Shown here: in pieces, positions 6,380 to 14,333 of the stretch | Layout of the letters: every line of letters starts with the position of its first letter | How positions within the stretch are numbered: position 1 is the stretch's first letter | Source of the DNA: Methanosarcinales archaeon | Lineage (GTDB): Archaea > Halobacteriota > Syntropharchaeia > Alkanophagales > Methanospirareceae | NCBI GenBank assembly: GCA_025464345.1 | Contig: JAODGP010000021.1 | Location: 1 to 18,226, forward strand | Reading direction: 5' to 3' | DNA: 18,226 bases | Notes under the pieces: generated by a model | What the model saw: only the letters and a program-made list of their open reading frames with translations | Told to the model about the DNA's origin: nothing | Databases searched by the model: none | Program-made: the position numbers and the translations under genes

Positions 6380-8203
6380 ATGATAAAGGATGAATTACCA
6401 CCTGGAGAAGTCCCACCGGAGGAGATTCAGGAGACTAATATGATGGTTTGTGCTGCTTTCTCTGACATGTTCAAGCCTGTAATTGGTCCTTTCGGGTCAA
6501 AGATACTGATAACAGAAGGAGCAACGAAGGTAGAAGCTGCAGATCTGGTATCAAACAACGCGTACAGCCTGATAAAGGAGCTGCATTACACACATCCTAC
6601 TGCTGACATACTGATTACCGCAGGGTTGACTCAGGGTGAACGGGTGGGAGATGGCATAGCGACGGTGATGATACTGATAGGCGAGCTGGTGAGGCGGGGA
6701 TACGAGCTAAGACAGGCGGGTGTGCACCAGAACATAGTGATTGATGGCTATGAACGCGCTCTTGCCGTTGTCAGGTCGACCTTAGAGGAGATGGCGACCA
6801 GCGTGGATGTGAAGGACGAAGCGAGCGATGCGTTATTGCGTCAGGTAGCGAAGACGGCGCTTAAAAAGGGCGAATTCTGCGATGAGAATATTTTAGCAGA
6901 TGCGGTGGTGGAGAGCATACACCGGTTGAGTGAGAGCGGTAAGATAGACGTTGAGGATATTACAATAGAGGCGAAGAGCGGGGGGAACGTGAATGAGACG
7001 CATTTCTTCGAGGGTGTGGTTGTGGACCGTGAGGTGCTGGATGCTCTACCGACTGAGATGGAGGATGCGAAGATAGCGCTGCTCGATTTCCCGATAGAAT
7101 ACAGGGAGCCGAAGATAAAGGGCAGGAAGGAGTTACCTACCGGGATGCCCGCACGTGAGCGTAGCAAAGCAGGTGAGACACTCGGCGCTCTCGACTTCCA
7201 TGTGAAGATAACGAGACCCGGTCATTTCCGTGAGTTCCGTGCGACAAGGTCTCGCCTGTTTTACGAACTCGTGGAGCCGATAGTGAACTGCGGTGCGAAT
7301 GTCATCTGCTGCCGGTGGGGTGTGGACGACGATGCACTCCCGAAGTTCCGTGATGCCGGTGTGATGCTGATAAAGCGTGTCAAATTAACCGACCTTGAGC
7401 GACTTGAGCGTGCTACGGGCGCGAAGATAGTGAAGGATGTGAGTGACCTCAGCCCCGAGAAGTTCGGTTATGCGGGTCGGGTGATACAGCGAGAGATAGG
7501 TGGTGACAGATATGTCTTCTTTGAGAGCTGCAAGCATGGTGATTCCGCTTCTATCATCGTACGAGGTACTTCTCTCAGGGTTCTTGAAGGGCTTGTTGGC
7601 GAGGTTAAGAGCGCTCTGCATGCCGTTGCACAGGTGTTTGAGGATAACCGTGTGGTGCCCGGCGGTGCTGCGGTTGAGGTCGAATCTGCATTGCGACTGC
7701 GTAAATTCGCACGTAGTGTACCGAGCAAGGAGCAACTGGCAATAGAAGCATTTGCAGATGCGCTGGAGGCGATCCCACGAGCAATAGCGAAGAACTGCGG
7801 CATGGATCAGATAGATACCCTGACAAGACTGAGGGCTGAACACTTCAATGGTAATATCAATGCCGGTATCTCAGGCTCTGATAAGGATATAAGAGACATG
7901 TATGAGGCGGGTATAGTGGATCCGTTAGGAGTGCGGCTGCAGGCTTTCATCTCAGCGACGGAAGCAGCAACGGGCATGCTGAAGATAGATGACCTGCATA
8001 TAGCGAAGAGTGCGGTGGAGAAGGAAGCGGAAGACATAGAGGCACGTATAGCAGGCAGGACGAAGGATATAATAGAAACGGAACGTAAACCGCCGGACTT
8101 CAAGCTCACAGGCGGGCGATTGAAATACCCGGGCACGAGGGAGAAGCGATTGAAATCGCTCTACCGTAAGGAGGACCGTAAAGAACTGGGAGTGCCCGTT
8201 TAA
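6380..8203 (+). CDS. Divergent group II chaperonin (thermosome-like), probable ATPase-inactive paralogue
   Basis: Cpn60/TCP-1 family protein, 607 aa from ATG 6380 (Shine-Dalgarno AGGTGA at 6369-6374; a GTG at 6371 is in frame but overlaps that signal). The fold is recognisable throughout: GPFG at 36-39, GDG at 90-92, apical segment ANVICCRWGVDD at 306-317, ERATGAKIV at 343-351, EDNRVVPGGA at 421-430, EQLAIEAFADALEAIPR at 451-467, and SATEAATGMLKIDDL at 525-539. Key nucleotide-site residues differ: the NDGAT motif is replaced by NNAYS (59-63), GDGTTT by GDGIAT, and the Asp of the HDAL motif aligns with S411. A segment of about 25 residues is inserted near 243-270, and the usual Gly/Met-rich tail is replaced by a charged extension (543-607). 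It probably acts as a non-cycling scaffold, a mixed-ring subunit, or a specialised chaperone; none of these is shown by sequence. It is co-transcribed with polX. Confidence 0.88.
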   Translation: MIKDELPPGEVPPEEIQETNMMVCAAFSDMFKPVIGPFGSKILITEGATKVEAADLVSNNAYSLIKELHYTHPTADILITAGLTQGERVGDGIATVMILIGELVRRGYELRQAGVHQNIVIDGYERALAVVRSTLEEMATSVDVKDEASDALLRQVAKTALKKGEFCDENILADAVVESIHRLSESGKIDVEDITIEAKSGGNVNETHFFEGVVVDREVLDALPTEMEDAKIALLDFPIEYREPKIKGRKELPTGMPARERSKAGETLGALDFHVKITRPGHFREFRATRSRLFYELVEPIVNCGANVICCRWGVDDDALPKFRDAGVMLIKRVKLTDLERLERATGAKIVKDVSDLSPEKFGYAGRVIQREIGGDRYVFFESCKHGDSASIIVRGTSLRVLEGLVGEVKSALHAVAQVFEDNRVVPGGAAVEVESALRLRKFARSVPSKEQLAIEAFADALEAIPRAIAKNCGMDQIDTLTRLRAEHFNGNINAGISGSDKDIRDMYEAGIVDPLGVRLQAFISATEAATGMLKIDDLHIAKSAVEKEAEDIEARIAGRTKDIIETERKPPDFKLTGGRLKYPGTREKRLKSLYRKEDRKELGVPV

Positions 8204-8207
8204 GGAA

Positions 8208-9932
8208 ATGATTAACCTGGACATAGCACGTATCTTTGATGAGATTGCGGATATTCTGGAGGTTAAAGGGGATAATCCCTTCCGTGTGCGTGCATACAGG
8301 CGAGCTGCACGCACGATAGAGACGCTTACACAGGATTTGAAGGTCATTGCGGAACGTGGTGGCGTGAGCGAACTGAAGAAGATACCGGGCATAGGCGAGG
8401 GCATAGCGAAGAAGATAGTGGAGATTGCCCAGACCGGCGATTGCAAGAAGCACAGGGAACTGGCACGTGAGTTACCGCATGGTCTGCTTGAACTGCTGGC
8501 TATACCGCGTGTGGGACCGAAGACGATAGCGAAGGTGCATGAAGAGCTGGGCATATCGAGCATAGAGGAGCTGGAAACCGCGGCGAAGCAACATGAACTG
8601 CGTGCCATACCCGGACTGGGAGCAAAGGTGGAGGAGAACATACTCAAGGGTATAGAGCAGTACAGGCGCTACAAGGGCAGGAAACTGCTATCTGAAGCAT
8701 TATCACGTGCGGAATCGGTATTGAACGAGCTGGAGAAGCTGGATGCGGTCGAACGGATAACGATAGCGGGCAGCCTGCGCAGGATGCGTGAGACGATAGG
8801 AGATATAGATATACTGGTGGTCTCGAAGCGCCCGAAAGAGGTTATGGATGCATTCACCAGCCTGGAAGGTGTGGAGGACGTGGTGGCGAAGGGCGATACG
8901 AAATCGTCAATCGTGCTTAAGGGCATGGATGTGGACCTCCGCGTGGTGGATGCCGGCTCGTTCGGCGCTGCTGTCCATTATTTCACGGGCTCCAAGCACC
9001 ACAATATAAGGATAAGGGAGCTGGGTGTGAAGCGAGGGCTGAAGATAAACGAATACGGCGTATTCAATGCCGATGGTGAGAAGATAGGTGGAGAGAACGA
9101 GGAGGATGTCTTCAGGTCTGTTGGACTTGCGTATATCCCGCCTGAGCTGAGAGAGGACAGAGGCGAAGTGGAAGCGGCACAGGAGAACCGTATACCCGCA
9201 CTGATAGAGCCAGGCGATCTGAAGGGCGACCTGCACGTACACACGAAATGGAGTGACGGGAAGAACAGCGTGGAGGAGATGGCGAAGACCGCCATTTCTA
9301 TGGGTTATGAGTATATTGCGGTGGCTGACCATTCACCTGCGGTGGGTATTGCCGGTGGTATGGACGAGGCGAAGATAAGGAAGCGGCAGGTGGAGATAGA
9401 CAGGGTGAACAATCAATTTGAAGGCGAGTTCAGGGTGCTCTCCTCTGTGGAAGTGGACATAAAATCAGACACATCGCTCGACCTCCCGGACGATATATTG
9501 AAGGAGCTGGATGTGGTCGTTGCTGCGGTTCATTCGAAGTTCACGCAGGATAAAGAGACGATGACCGGGCGGATAGTTACTGCGATGGAGAACGAGCATG
9601 TGGATATAATAGCACATCCAACAGGGCGGCTGCTCGGTAAACGAGAGCCATACGAGGTGGATATGGAGCGATTGATGGAGGTTGCGAAAGACACCGGCAC
9701 GATTATGGAGCTGAACGCATTCCCGGACCGGCTCGACCTGAATGACATCCACTGCAGGATGGCGAAGGACTACGGTGTGCTCATCGCCATATCAACCGAT
9801 GCACATGATGCGATGCAGATGCGGGATGTGATGAGATACGGTGTGGCGACAGCCCGCCGTGGCTGGCTGGAAGCCAGGGATGTGGTGAACACCCGTGGAA
9901 TAGAAGAGCTCTCGAAACTATTGAAGGGATAG
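8208..9932 (+). CDS. polX: DNA polymerase family X with C-terminal PHP domain
   Basis: Repair polymerase of the bacterial/archaeal PolX type, expected to fill short gaps (base excision or end-joining repair) with a second phosphoesterase/exonuclease activity. In its 574 residues, helix-hairpin-helix elements lie at 58-72 (KIPGIGEGIAKKI), 98-110 and 133-147. The nucleotidyltransferase palm has GSLRR at 188-192 with metal ligands D199 and D201, a third Asp at D243, and GSKHHN at 261-266. The PHP domain keeps all expected metal ligands: H343, H345, D350, H375, E415, H442, H470, D531 and H533. Both activities therefore look intact. The ATG follows the chaperonin-like stop by 4 nt and has TAAGGAA as ribosome-binding site, so the two are almost certainly one transcript. 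No Ku or LigD lies nearby. Confidence 0.95.
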   Translation: MINLDIARIFDEIADILEVKGDNPFRVRAYRRAARTIETLTQDLKVIAERGGVSELKKIPGIGEGIAKKIVEIAQTGDCKKHRELARELPHGLLELLAIPRVGPKTIAKVHEELGISSIEELETAAKQHELRAIPGLGAKVEENILKGIEQYRRYKGRKLLSEALSRAESVLNELEKLDAVERITIAGSLRRMRETIGDIDILVVSKRPKEVMDAFTSLEGVEDVVAKGDTKSSIVLKGMDVDLRVVDAGSFGAAVHYFTGSKHHNIRIRELGVKRGLKINEYGVFNADGEKIGGENEEDVFRSVGLAYIPPELREDRGEVEAAQENRIPALIEPGDLKGDLHVHTKWSDGKNSVEEMAKTAISMGYEYIAVADHSPAVGIAGGMDEAKIRKRQVEIDRVNNQFEGEFRVLSSVEVDIKSDTSLDLPDDILKELDVVVAAVHSKFTQDKETMTGRIVTAMENEHVDIIAHPTGRLLGKREPYEVDMERLMEVAKDTGTIMELNAFPDRLDLNDIHCRMAKDYGVLIAISTDAHDAMQMRDVMRYGVATARRGWLEARDVVNTRGIEELSKLLKG

Positions 9933-9980
9933 TCAGCGCTCCGGTCTTAGCAGTAGAAGCAACACCAACTACGAAAAAAT

Positions 9981-10002
9981 AGAAAAATTTAAATATACCC
10001 TG
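9981..10002 (+). promoter_or_regulatory. Promoter of the phoU-like/pit operon
   Basis: The box aaaaatttaaatata (9984-9998) is a good archaeal TATA element about 38 nt before ATG 10029. The transcript would start close to the start codon, and no Shine-Dalgarno sequence is visible, so the first gene is probably translated from a very short leader. The same box with the same accctg tail occurs at 36-56. Confidence 0.6.
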
Positions 10003-10028
10003 GAATCTATATATTTCACCGATAAAGT

Positions 10029-10733
10029 ATGAAGCGTGAGAAGGTACGATCTGAGCGGTCTTTCTTACTCGCACTCGTTTTACCGAAGGTCTCGATCTTC
10101 TTACCGCATGACCGTAAGTTCTTCGAGCTATTTGAAGCCCTCGCGGATAAGACAGTGGAAGCGGCGGAGCTCCTGGTCGAACTGTGCAGTGCAGGTGACT
10201 ATTCCAGGATTTGCGTGATAAGCGAGCGGCTGGGTATTCTGGAAGACGAAGCGGATACGATCGTCCATGAGATAGTGCATGAGCTCTTCTTTGACCATAC
10301 CAGGGTCACGGAAGAGAAAGGTGATATCCGCTATTTCGCTCATAATCTCGACAATGTGATAGATGGCATAGAGAAGGCAGTGCGGAGGTTGACGTTTACA
10401 CACACACTCCCGGAGTCCGTGTCCGAATTCGCACCGGTTATACTGGAGGCGTCAAGGGAGATAAGCATGGCTGTGCATTGCCTGCGTGACATGAGATGTG
10501 AGGAGGGCAGTCTGGAAGCGCATTGCATAAGGATAAATGAGCTGGAGAACGAAGCGGACGAGATAAACAGGCGATGGCTCCGGCGCTTGATGACCACTCC
10601 GACGAAGACCCCGGACGAGGTACTCGAGCGATTATTGCTGAAGGAGATAGTGGAGATTCTTGAGGATACGATGGACCAGTGCGAGGACGTTGCGAACATC
10701 CTTGAGACCTTCAGATTGAAGGGTGGATTTTGA
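10029..10733 (+). CDS. DUF47/PhoU-like phosphate transport regulator
   Basis: All-helical PhoU-like protein of the DUF47 (TIGR00153) type, 234 residues. These proteins are usually encoded just before a PiT permease and are thought to control its activity; PhoU-family helices bind metal clusters through acidic repeats. The paired helical repeats are visible as FFELFEALADKTVEAAELL (32-50) with LEDEADTIVHEI (about 71-82), and later LENEADEINRRW with EILEDTMDQCEDVANILE near the C-terminus; the ExxADxI/E motifs are the metal-binding-type elements. No membrane segment. The 3' end overlaps the permease start by 11 nt, so the two are surely co-expressed. The first 20 residues are poorly conserved in the family and the start could be slightly downstream. 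Confidence 0.88.
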   Translation: MKREKVRSERSFLLALVLPKVSIFLPHDRKFFELFEALADKTVEAAELLVELCSAGDYSRICVISERLGILEDEADTIVHEIVHELFFDHTRVTEEKGDIRYFAHNLDNVIDGIEKAVRRLTFTHTLPESVSEFAPVILEASREISMAVHCLRDMRCEEGSLEAHCIRINELENEADEINRRWLRRLMTTPTKTPDEVLERLLLKEIVEILEDTMDQCEDVANILETFRLKGGF

Positions 10734-11739
10734 AGTGGTTGCTTCTTTTATCTTCGTTATTGCTATAATTGCACTGGCACTGGTCTATGATTTTCTCAAT
10801 GGTGCGAATGATAGAGCGAATGCTATTGCCACAGTGACAGCCACGAAGGCTCTCACTCCTCTGAATGCATTGCTCCTCGCGAGTGTATTCAATTTCGCAG
10901 GGGCATGTATATCCACGAAGGTGGCTGAGACCATAGGTAAAGGAATCATTCCGCCAGAGGAGATAACGCTTGTCATTATTGCCTCGGGCGTACTCGGTGC
11001 GGTCGTATGGGTCTTCGTCTGTACCTCATCGGGCATACCGATAAGTGTGAGTCATTCGTTAGTTGGTGGTCTTATGGGTGCCGGTATCGCTGCCGGTGGT
11101 TCACGAATAATAAACTGGCAGGTTCTCAATGATCGTGTGCTCCTCGCTATCGTGCTGGGTCCTCTTGCGGGCTTCATCGGTGGCGCTATCCTTCTATCCA
11201 TCGTGAGCTGGTTGCTGTTTCTATTATTTCGCGGTGTGCCTGCAATAAGGAGCGAGCACGTATTCCGGCATCTGCAGATCATATCAGCATCTTTTATGGC
11301 GTTCAGTCACGGCATGAATGACGCACAGAACGCAATGGGCGTGATTACAATTGCGCTACTCGCAGGCGGGCTCATACCGAGCTTTGAAGTGCCGCTGTGG
11401 GTGAAACTGAGCTGTGGACTGATGATGGGGCTTGGCACCTTCTTCTTCGGCTGGCAGGTGATGAGGACTCTCGGCTGGAAACTGACGAGGCTTGAGCCGA
11501 AGCACGGTTTCGCCGCGGAGACGGGTGCGGCGATTGCGGTCGTATTGATGAGTTTGAGAGGCATGCCTGCGAGCACAACGCATGTCATCGCCTCTTCGGT
11601 CATCGGTGGTACATTCTTCCAGAGTATACGCAGAATCAGATGGACAGAGGTGGAGAAGATGGTCATTGCGTGGGTGATCACCATCCCGCTGGCTGCTATT
11701 ATCGGCGGTGCTGCTTACAGGCTCATGGTCATGTTGTAG
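10723..11739 (+). CDS. pit: PiT-family inorganic phosphate permease
   Basis: Integral membrane secondary transporter that imports inorganic phosphate with a cation (H+ or Na+). The 338 residues are the typical prokaryotic PiT length, with about ten hydrophobic helices and the internal two-fold repeat of the family: FLNGANDRANAIAT at 24-37 and FSHGMNDAQNAMG at 194-206, each followed by a conserved small-residue segment (GIPISVSHSLVGG at 104-116 and GMPASTTHVIASSVIGG near 285-300). The GTG start at 10723 lies within the end of the DUF47 gene; an in-frame GTG at 10735 would also keep the first helix. Membrane-inserted partner of the preceding regulator. Confidence 0.94.
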   Translation: MDFEVVASFIFVIAIIALALVYDFLNGANDRANAIATVTATKALTPLNALLLASVFNFAGACISTKVAETIGKGIIPPEEITLVIIASGVLGAVVWVFVCTSSGIPISVSHSLVGGLMGAGIAAGGSRIINWQVLNDRVLLAIVLGPLAGFIGGAILLSIVSWLLFLLFRGVPAIRSEHVFRHLQIISASFMAFSHGMNDAQNAMGVITIALLAGGLIPSFEVPLWVKLSCGLMMGLGTFFFGWQVMRTLGWKLTRLEPKHGFAAETGAAIAVVLMSLRGMPASTTHVIASSVIGGTFFQSIRRIRWTEVEKMVIAWVITIPLAAIIGGAAYRLMVML

Positions 11740-11753
11740 CGTGAAAAAAACGA

Positions 11754-11803
11754 AAAATATTTTAAGTATCCGACCAATCAGAAGATGAGGTGAAGGAGGG
11801 TGA
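11754..11803 (+). promoter_or_regulatory. Promoter and ribosome-binding site of the chelatase gene
   Basis: A TATA box (aaaatattttaagta, from 11754) sits about 50 nt before the GTG start at 11810. The short leader contains a strong Shine-Dalgarno GGAGGGTGA (11795-11803). The gene thus has its own promoter although it follows the permease by only 70 nt. The leader also contains atgaggtga (11785-11793), the same nonamer found in the chaperonin-like leader at 6366-6374. Confidence 0.55.
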
Positions 11804-11809
11804 AATAAA

Positions 11810-12208
11810 GTGACAGAAGAGGGGGATATGGCTGTTGTTTTGATAGGGCATGGCAGTAAATTGCCGTATGGCAAGGAAGTGATGGAGGAGCTGCGAAGAC
11901 GACTGGAGATGCGAGAGGTCTACAAAACTGTAAGGACTGCATTCATGCAGTTGAACTCGCCGGGTATAGAGGAGGTATTGCGCGATCTCGCGATGAGTGG
12001 CATAAAGAAGATAGTTGCATTACCTGTGTTTCTGGCAGATGGGGCACATACAACAGAGGACATCCCGGAGAAACTGGAGGCTGCATTCGCCGGTGAGTGG
12101 GCGGAGATAGGCAAGGGCGTGGAGCTGATATACGGCAGACCGATAGGCGTGGACGAGCGGATCGTGGATATACTGATGGACCGTGTAAAGGAAGCGACAG
12201 CGAGATAA
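11810..12208 (+). CDS. cfbA: Small CbiX-type sirohydrochlorin cobalt/nickel chelatase
   Basis: Short, single-domain class II chelatase (132 aa) that inserts Co2+ into sirohydrochlorin for cobamides, or Ni2+ for coenzyme F430 in methanogens and methanotrophic archaea (CfbA role). The protein has the metal-site histidine in GHGS (13-16) and the second in the diagnostic segment FLADGAHTTEDIP (74-86). Two such subunits normally form the active homodimer, equivalent to one two-domain chelatase. The start is taken as GTG 11810 because GGAGG lies 10 nt upstream; ATG 11828 is an alternative. No other tetrapyrrole genes are present, so which metal it handles is not resolved; cbiX is the equivalent name. 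Confidence 0.9.
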   Translation: MTEEGDMAVVLIGHGSKLPYGKEVMEELRRRLEMREVYKTVRTAFMQLNSPGIEEVLRDLAMSGIKKIVALPVFLADGAHTTEDIPEKLEAAFAGEWAEIGKGVELIYGRPIGVDERIVDILMDRVKEATAR

Positions 12209-12211
12209 AAG

Positions 12212-12234
12212 ATGGGCTATATTTTTTATCCCAT
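12212..12234. terminator. Possible bidirectional terminator between cfbA and mutL
   Basis: The inverted repeat ATGGG...CCCAT (12212-12216 with 12230-12234) encloses a T-rich loop in the 38-bp gap between two convergent genes. On the minus strand it is followed by CTTTTAT, on the plus strand by TTTCTTA. The stem is only 5 bp, so the T-rich run itself may be the real archaeal stop signal. Confidence 0.4.
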
Positions 12235-12246
12235 TTCTTACCTCTG

Positions 12247-13953
12247 TCATCGCCTCTTGAACCTCTTCTCTATTTCATTCTTGGTTAACCTGATCATCGT
12301 TGGTCTTCCGTGCGGACACGTGTAGGGTACCTTTGCGTTCCTCAACCCATCCACTATCTCTCGCATACCTTCATAAGACAACTTCTCTCCTGCCTTTATA
12401 CTCGCTTTGCAAGCCGCGGTGGCGAACAGTAACCTTATACGTTCCTCTATTTTAGGTCTGTCCTCTATCAACCGCTCTATTACCTCCATCAGCTCGTCTT
12501 CCCGTACCATGCCATGAAATACAACAGGTATCGCTCTTATCAGATAACTGTCATCGCCTATCGCTTCTATATCAAACCCCATATCACGCAGCTCATGCTC
12601 ACTCTCGCGTAACAAAACGAGCTGATTCGGACTCAACCTGGGCACATAGGGTCTGAGCAGCGTCTGCTTATCTATCCGTCGCCCGTACCGCTCGATGAGC
12701 TTCTCGAAGTTTATACGTTCTGCTGCGGCATGCTGGTCTATCATGATAACATCCCCATGCTCACTCTCGGCTATGATATAGCTGTCGAGCACCTGATACA
12801 GCGGTACCGGCAGGATATCCAGGCGGCTGTCTTCGCTCTGAGTAGATAATTCCACATCAGGCGTCTGTAATGATGTTTGAACACTGAAAGGCTTTTTATC
12901 CGGCTTGTGTGCTGGCATACTGTGCTCGCGTTTGAGTTCTCGCTGTACCAGCTCGGGAATCAGATCGGCGCTGCGCAAAGCAGATGATATAGAATCGGTT
13001 ATGAATCGAAAGACCTTTTCTGAGTGCAGGAAGGAGACCTCGTGTTTCTTGGGATGTATGTTAACATTTATCTCTGCGGGCTCGATTTGAAGTGACAGTA
13101 CTGCGAACGGATACATATTTCTGGGCAGGAGGGACTTATAGCCGCGCCTTATCGCTCTTACCATCAGCTCGTTCTTCACAAACCTGCGATTCACGTACGT
13201 GAAGATGTAGTTCCGTGTGCTGTAAGATATTGCGGGCTTGGATATGAAGCCATAGAGCCTGAGTCCCGATTCGGGCTCGTTCACCTCGATTAGCTCCTTA
13301 GCCACTGCACTCCCAAACGCTCTGACAATGGTGTCAAGCATCCTGCCATTGCCTGTGGTGCTCAACAATAAGCGTTCATCATGAAAGAGCTCGAATTTTA
13401 TCGCCGGATATATCAATGCATAGATCGTGAATATCTCCATTATATGCTTCAGTTCGGTGGATGTGGATTTTATCGTACCGATCCTTGCAGGTAGATTATA
13501 GAACAGGCTTTTCACCTCGATCGTGGTGCCAGTGCTACGCGTTATTCGTCTGCGTTCCCTTGTAATACCAGCCTCAAGGCGGAGAAAAGTCCCGAAATCC
13601 TCATCTCTGTGCCGTGTGCTGACTTCTATCCGTGATACAGCGGCAATGCTCGGTAGCGCTTCACCACGAAATCCAAGCGTCTTCAGAGAGAGCAGATCTT
13701 CTATCCGCCGTATCTTACTGGTGGCATGCTTCTGAAATGCTACTTCCACATCTGCTGCACTTATACCACATCCGTCATCGGTTACACGTATGTAATCCCG
13801 TCCACCATTGCCCACTTCCACGATGATATGCCTGCTATCAGCGTCAATGGAGTTCTCTATCAGCTCCTTGACCACCGATGCGGGTCTATCAACGACCTCA
13901 CCTGCGGCGATTTTGCCTATCGTCTGCTCTTCCAGGACGAAGATGTATCTCAT
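12247..13953 (-). CDS. mutL: DNA mismatch repair protein MutL with endonuclease motif
   Basis: GHKL-type ATPase that links MutS mismatch recognition to strand removal. The 568 residues include the ATP-binding motifs KELIENSIDA (29-38; general-base-type E30, Mg-binding N34), DDGCGIS (59-65), TLGFRGEALPSI (92-103) and GTTIEVKSLFYNLPAR (142-157). After a short, poorly conserved linker (about 330-380) the dimerisation domain carries the nicking-endonuclease motif DQHA-x2-E-x4-E (D406, H408, E412, E417), ACKASIKAGE (514-523) and CPHGRP (546-551). It is thus the endonuclease-proficient kind found in most bacteria and eukaryotes, unlike the E. coli protein. The start gives IAAGEV at residue 15, as usual. 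Many archaea lack MutL, which suggests past transfer from bacteria. No mutS is in the window. Confidence 0.95.
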   Translation of the reverse strand: MRYIFVLEEQTIGKIAAGEVVDRPASVVKELIENSIDADSRHIIVEVGNGGRDYIRVTDDGCGISAADVEVAFQKHATSKIRRIEDLLSLKTLGFRGEALPSIAAVSRIEVSTRHRDEDFGTFLRLEAGITRERRRITRSTGTTIEVKSLFYNLPARIGTIKSTSTELKHIMEIFTIYALIYPAIKFELFHDERLLLSTTGNGRMLDTIVRAFGSAVAKELIEVNEPESGLRLYGFISKPAISYSTRNYIFTYVNRRFVKNELMVRAIRRGYKSLLPRNMYPFAVLSLQIEPAEINVNIHPKKHEVSFLHSEKVFRFITDSISSALRSADLIPELVQRELKREHSMPAHKPDKKPFSVQTSLQTPDVELSTQSEDSRLDILPVPLYQVLDSYIIAESEHGDVIMIDQHAAAERINFEKLIERYGRRIDKQTLLRPYVPRLSPNQLVLLRESEHELRDMGFDIEAIGDDSYLIRAIPVVFHGMVREDELMEVIERLIEDRPKIEERIRLLFATAACKASIKAGEKLSYEGMREIVDGLRNAKVPYTCPHGRPTMIRLTKNEIEKRFKRR

Positions 13954-13980
13954 AAAAGATATTTATAAGTATGGTCTTTG

Positions 13981-14013
13981 AGATATAAGCACAACCAAAG
14001 GTTTTTAAATATT
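13981..14013. promoter_or_regulatory. Divergent leaderless promoters of mutL and the ArsR-type gene
   Basis: In the 83-bp gap, gcttatatct on the minus strand (13990-13981) lies about 32 nt before the mutL ATG, and tttttaaatatt on the plus strand (14002-14013) about 29 nt before ATG 14037. Both spacings put the transcript start at or next to the ATG, and neither gene has a Shine-Dalgarno sequence. A second AT-rich stretch just before the mutL ATG (cttataaatatc) is too close to serve that start. The ArsR-type product could control both, a guess from position only. Confidence 0.5.
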
Positions 14014-14036
14014 CTAAAGCTTATCAGAATAGAGAG

Positions 14037-14333
14037 ATGGAGAGAATTGAGGAGGATCTTCTGTCGGAAGTGCATGTGCTTCTTCATCCGATACGGTTTA
14101 AGATAGTGGAATTACTCACAGATAAGCAACTGCATATAAACGAGATAAGTAATCTACTCGGTGTGGATAGGCGGCTTGTATCTTACCACCTGCTCACGCT
14201 TGAGGAACATGGATTTCTCAGCAGTAGATATGAGATATCACAGCGTCCGAGATCAAAAGGCAAAGCGATAAAGAAGTATAGAACGACAGAGAAGGTGGAG
14301 AGTGTGCTTACAGAGCTTAAAAGCCGGATTTAG
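14037..14333 (+). CDS. ArsR-type winged helix-turn-helix regulator
   Basis: Small DNA-binding protein of 98 residues consisting almost only of a winged helix domain. The segment LLHPIRFKIVELL (15-27) is the first helix pair of ArsR-like domains. The helix-turn-helix runs through HINEISNLLGVDRRLVSYHLLTLEEHGFL (33-61), and the following basic stretch (SRYEISQRPRSKGKAIKKYR) forms the wing. There are no cysteine pairs of the ArsR metal-sensor type, so the inducer is unknown. Its mRNA appears leaderless. It is divergent from mutL and convergent with the hypothetical gene at 14330-14776, with their stop codons overlapping. Confidence 0.85.
   Translation: MERIEEDLLSEVHVLLHPIRFKIVELLTDKQLHINEISNLLGVDRRLVSYHLLTLEEHGFLSSRYEISQRPRSKGKAIKKYRTTEKVESVLTELKSRI

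Noticed and set aside
7385..7843. Minus-strand frames inside the chaperonin-like gene
   Set aside because: They are antisense shadows with no start signal and low-complexity Ser/Cys-rich translation.
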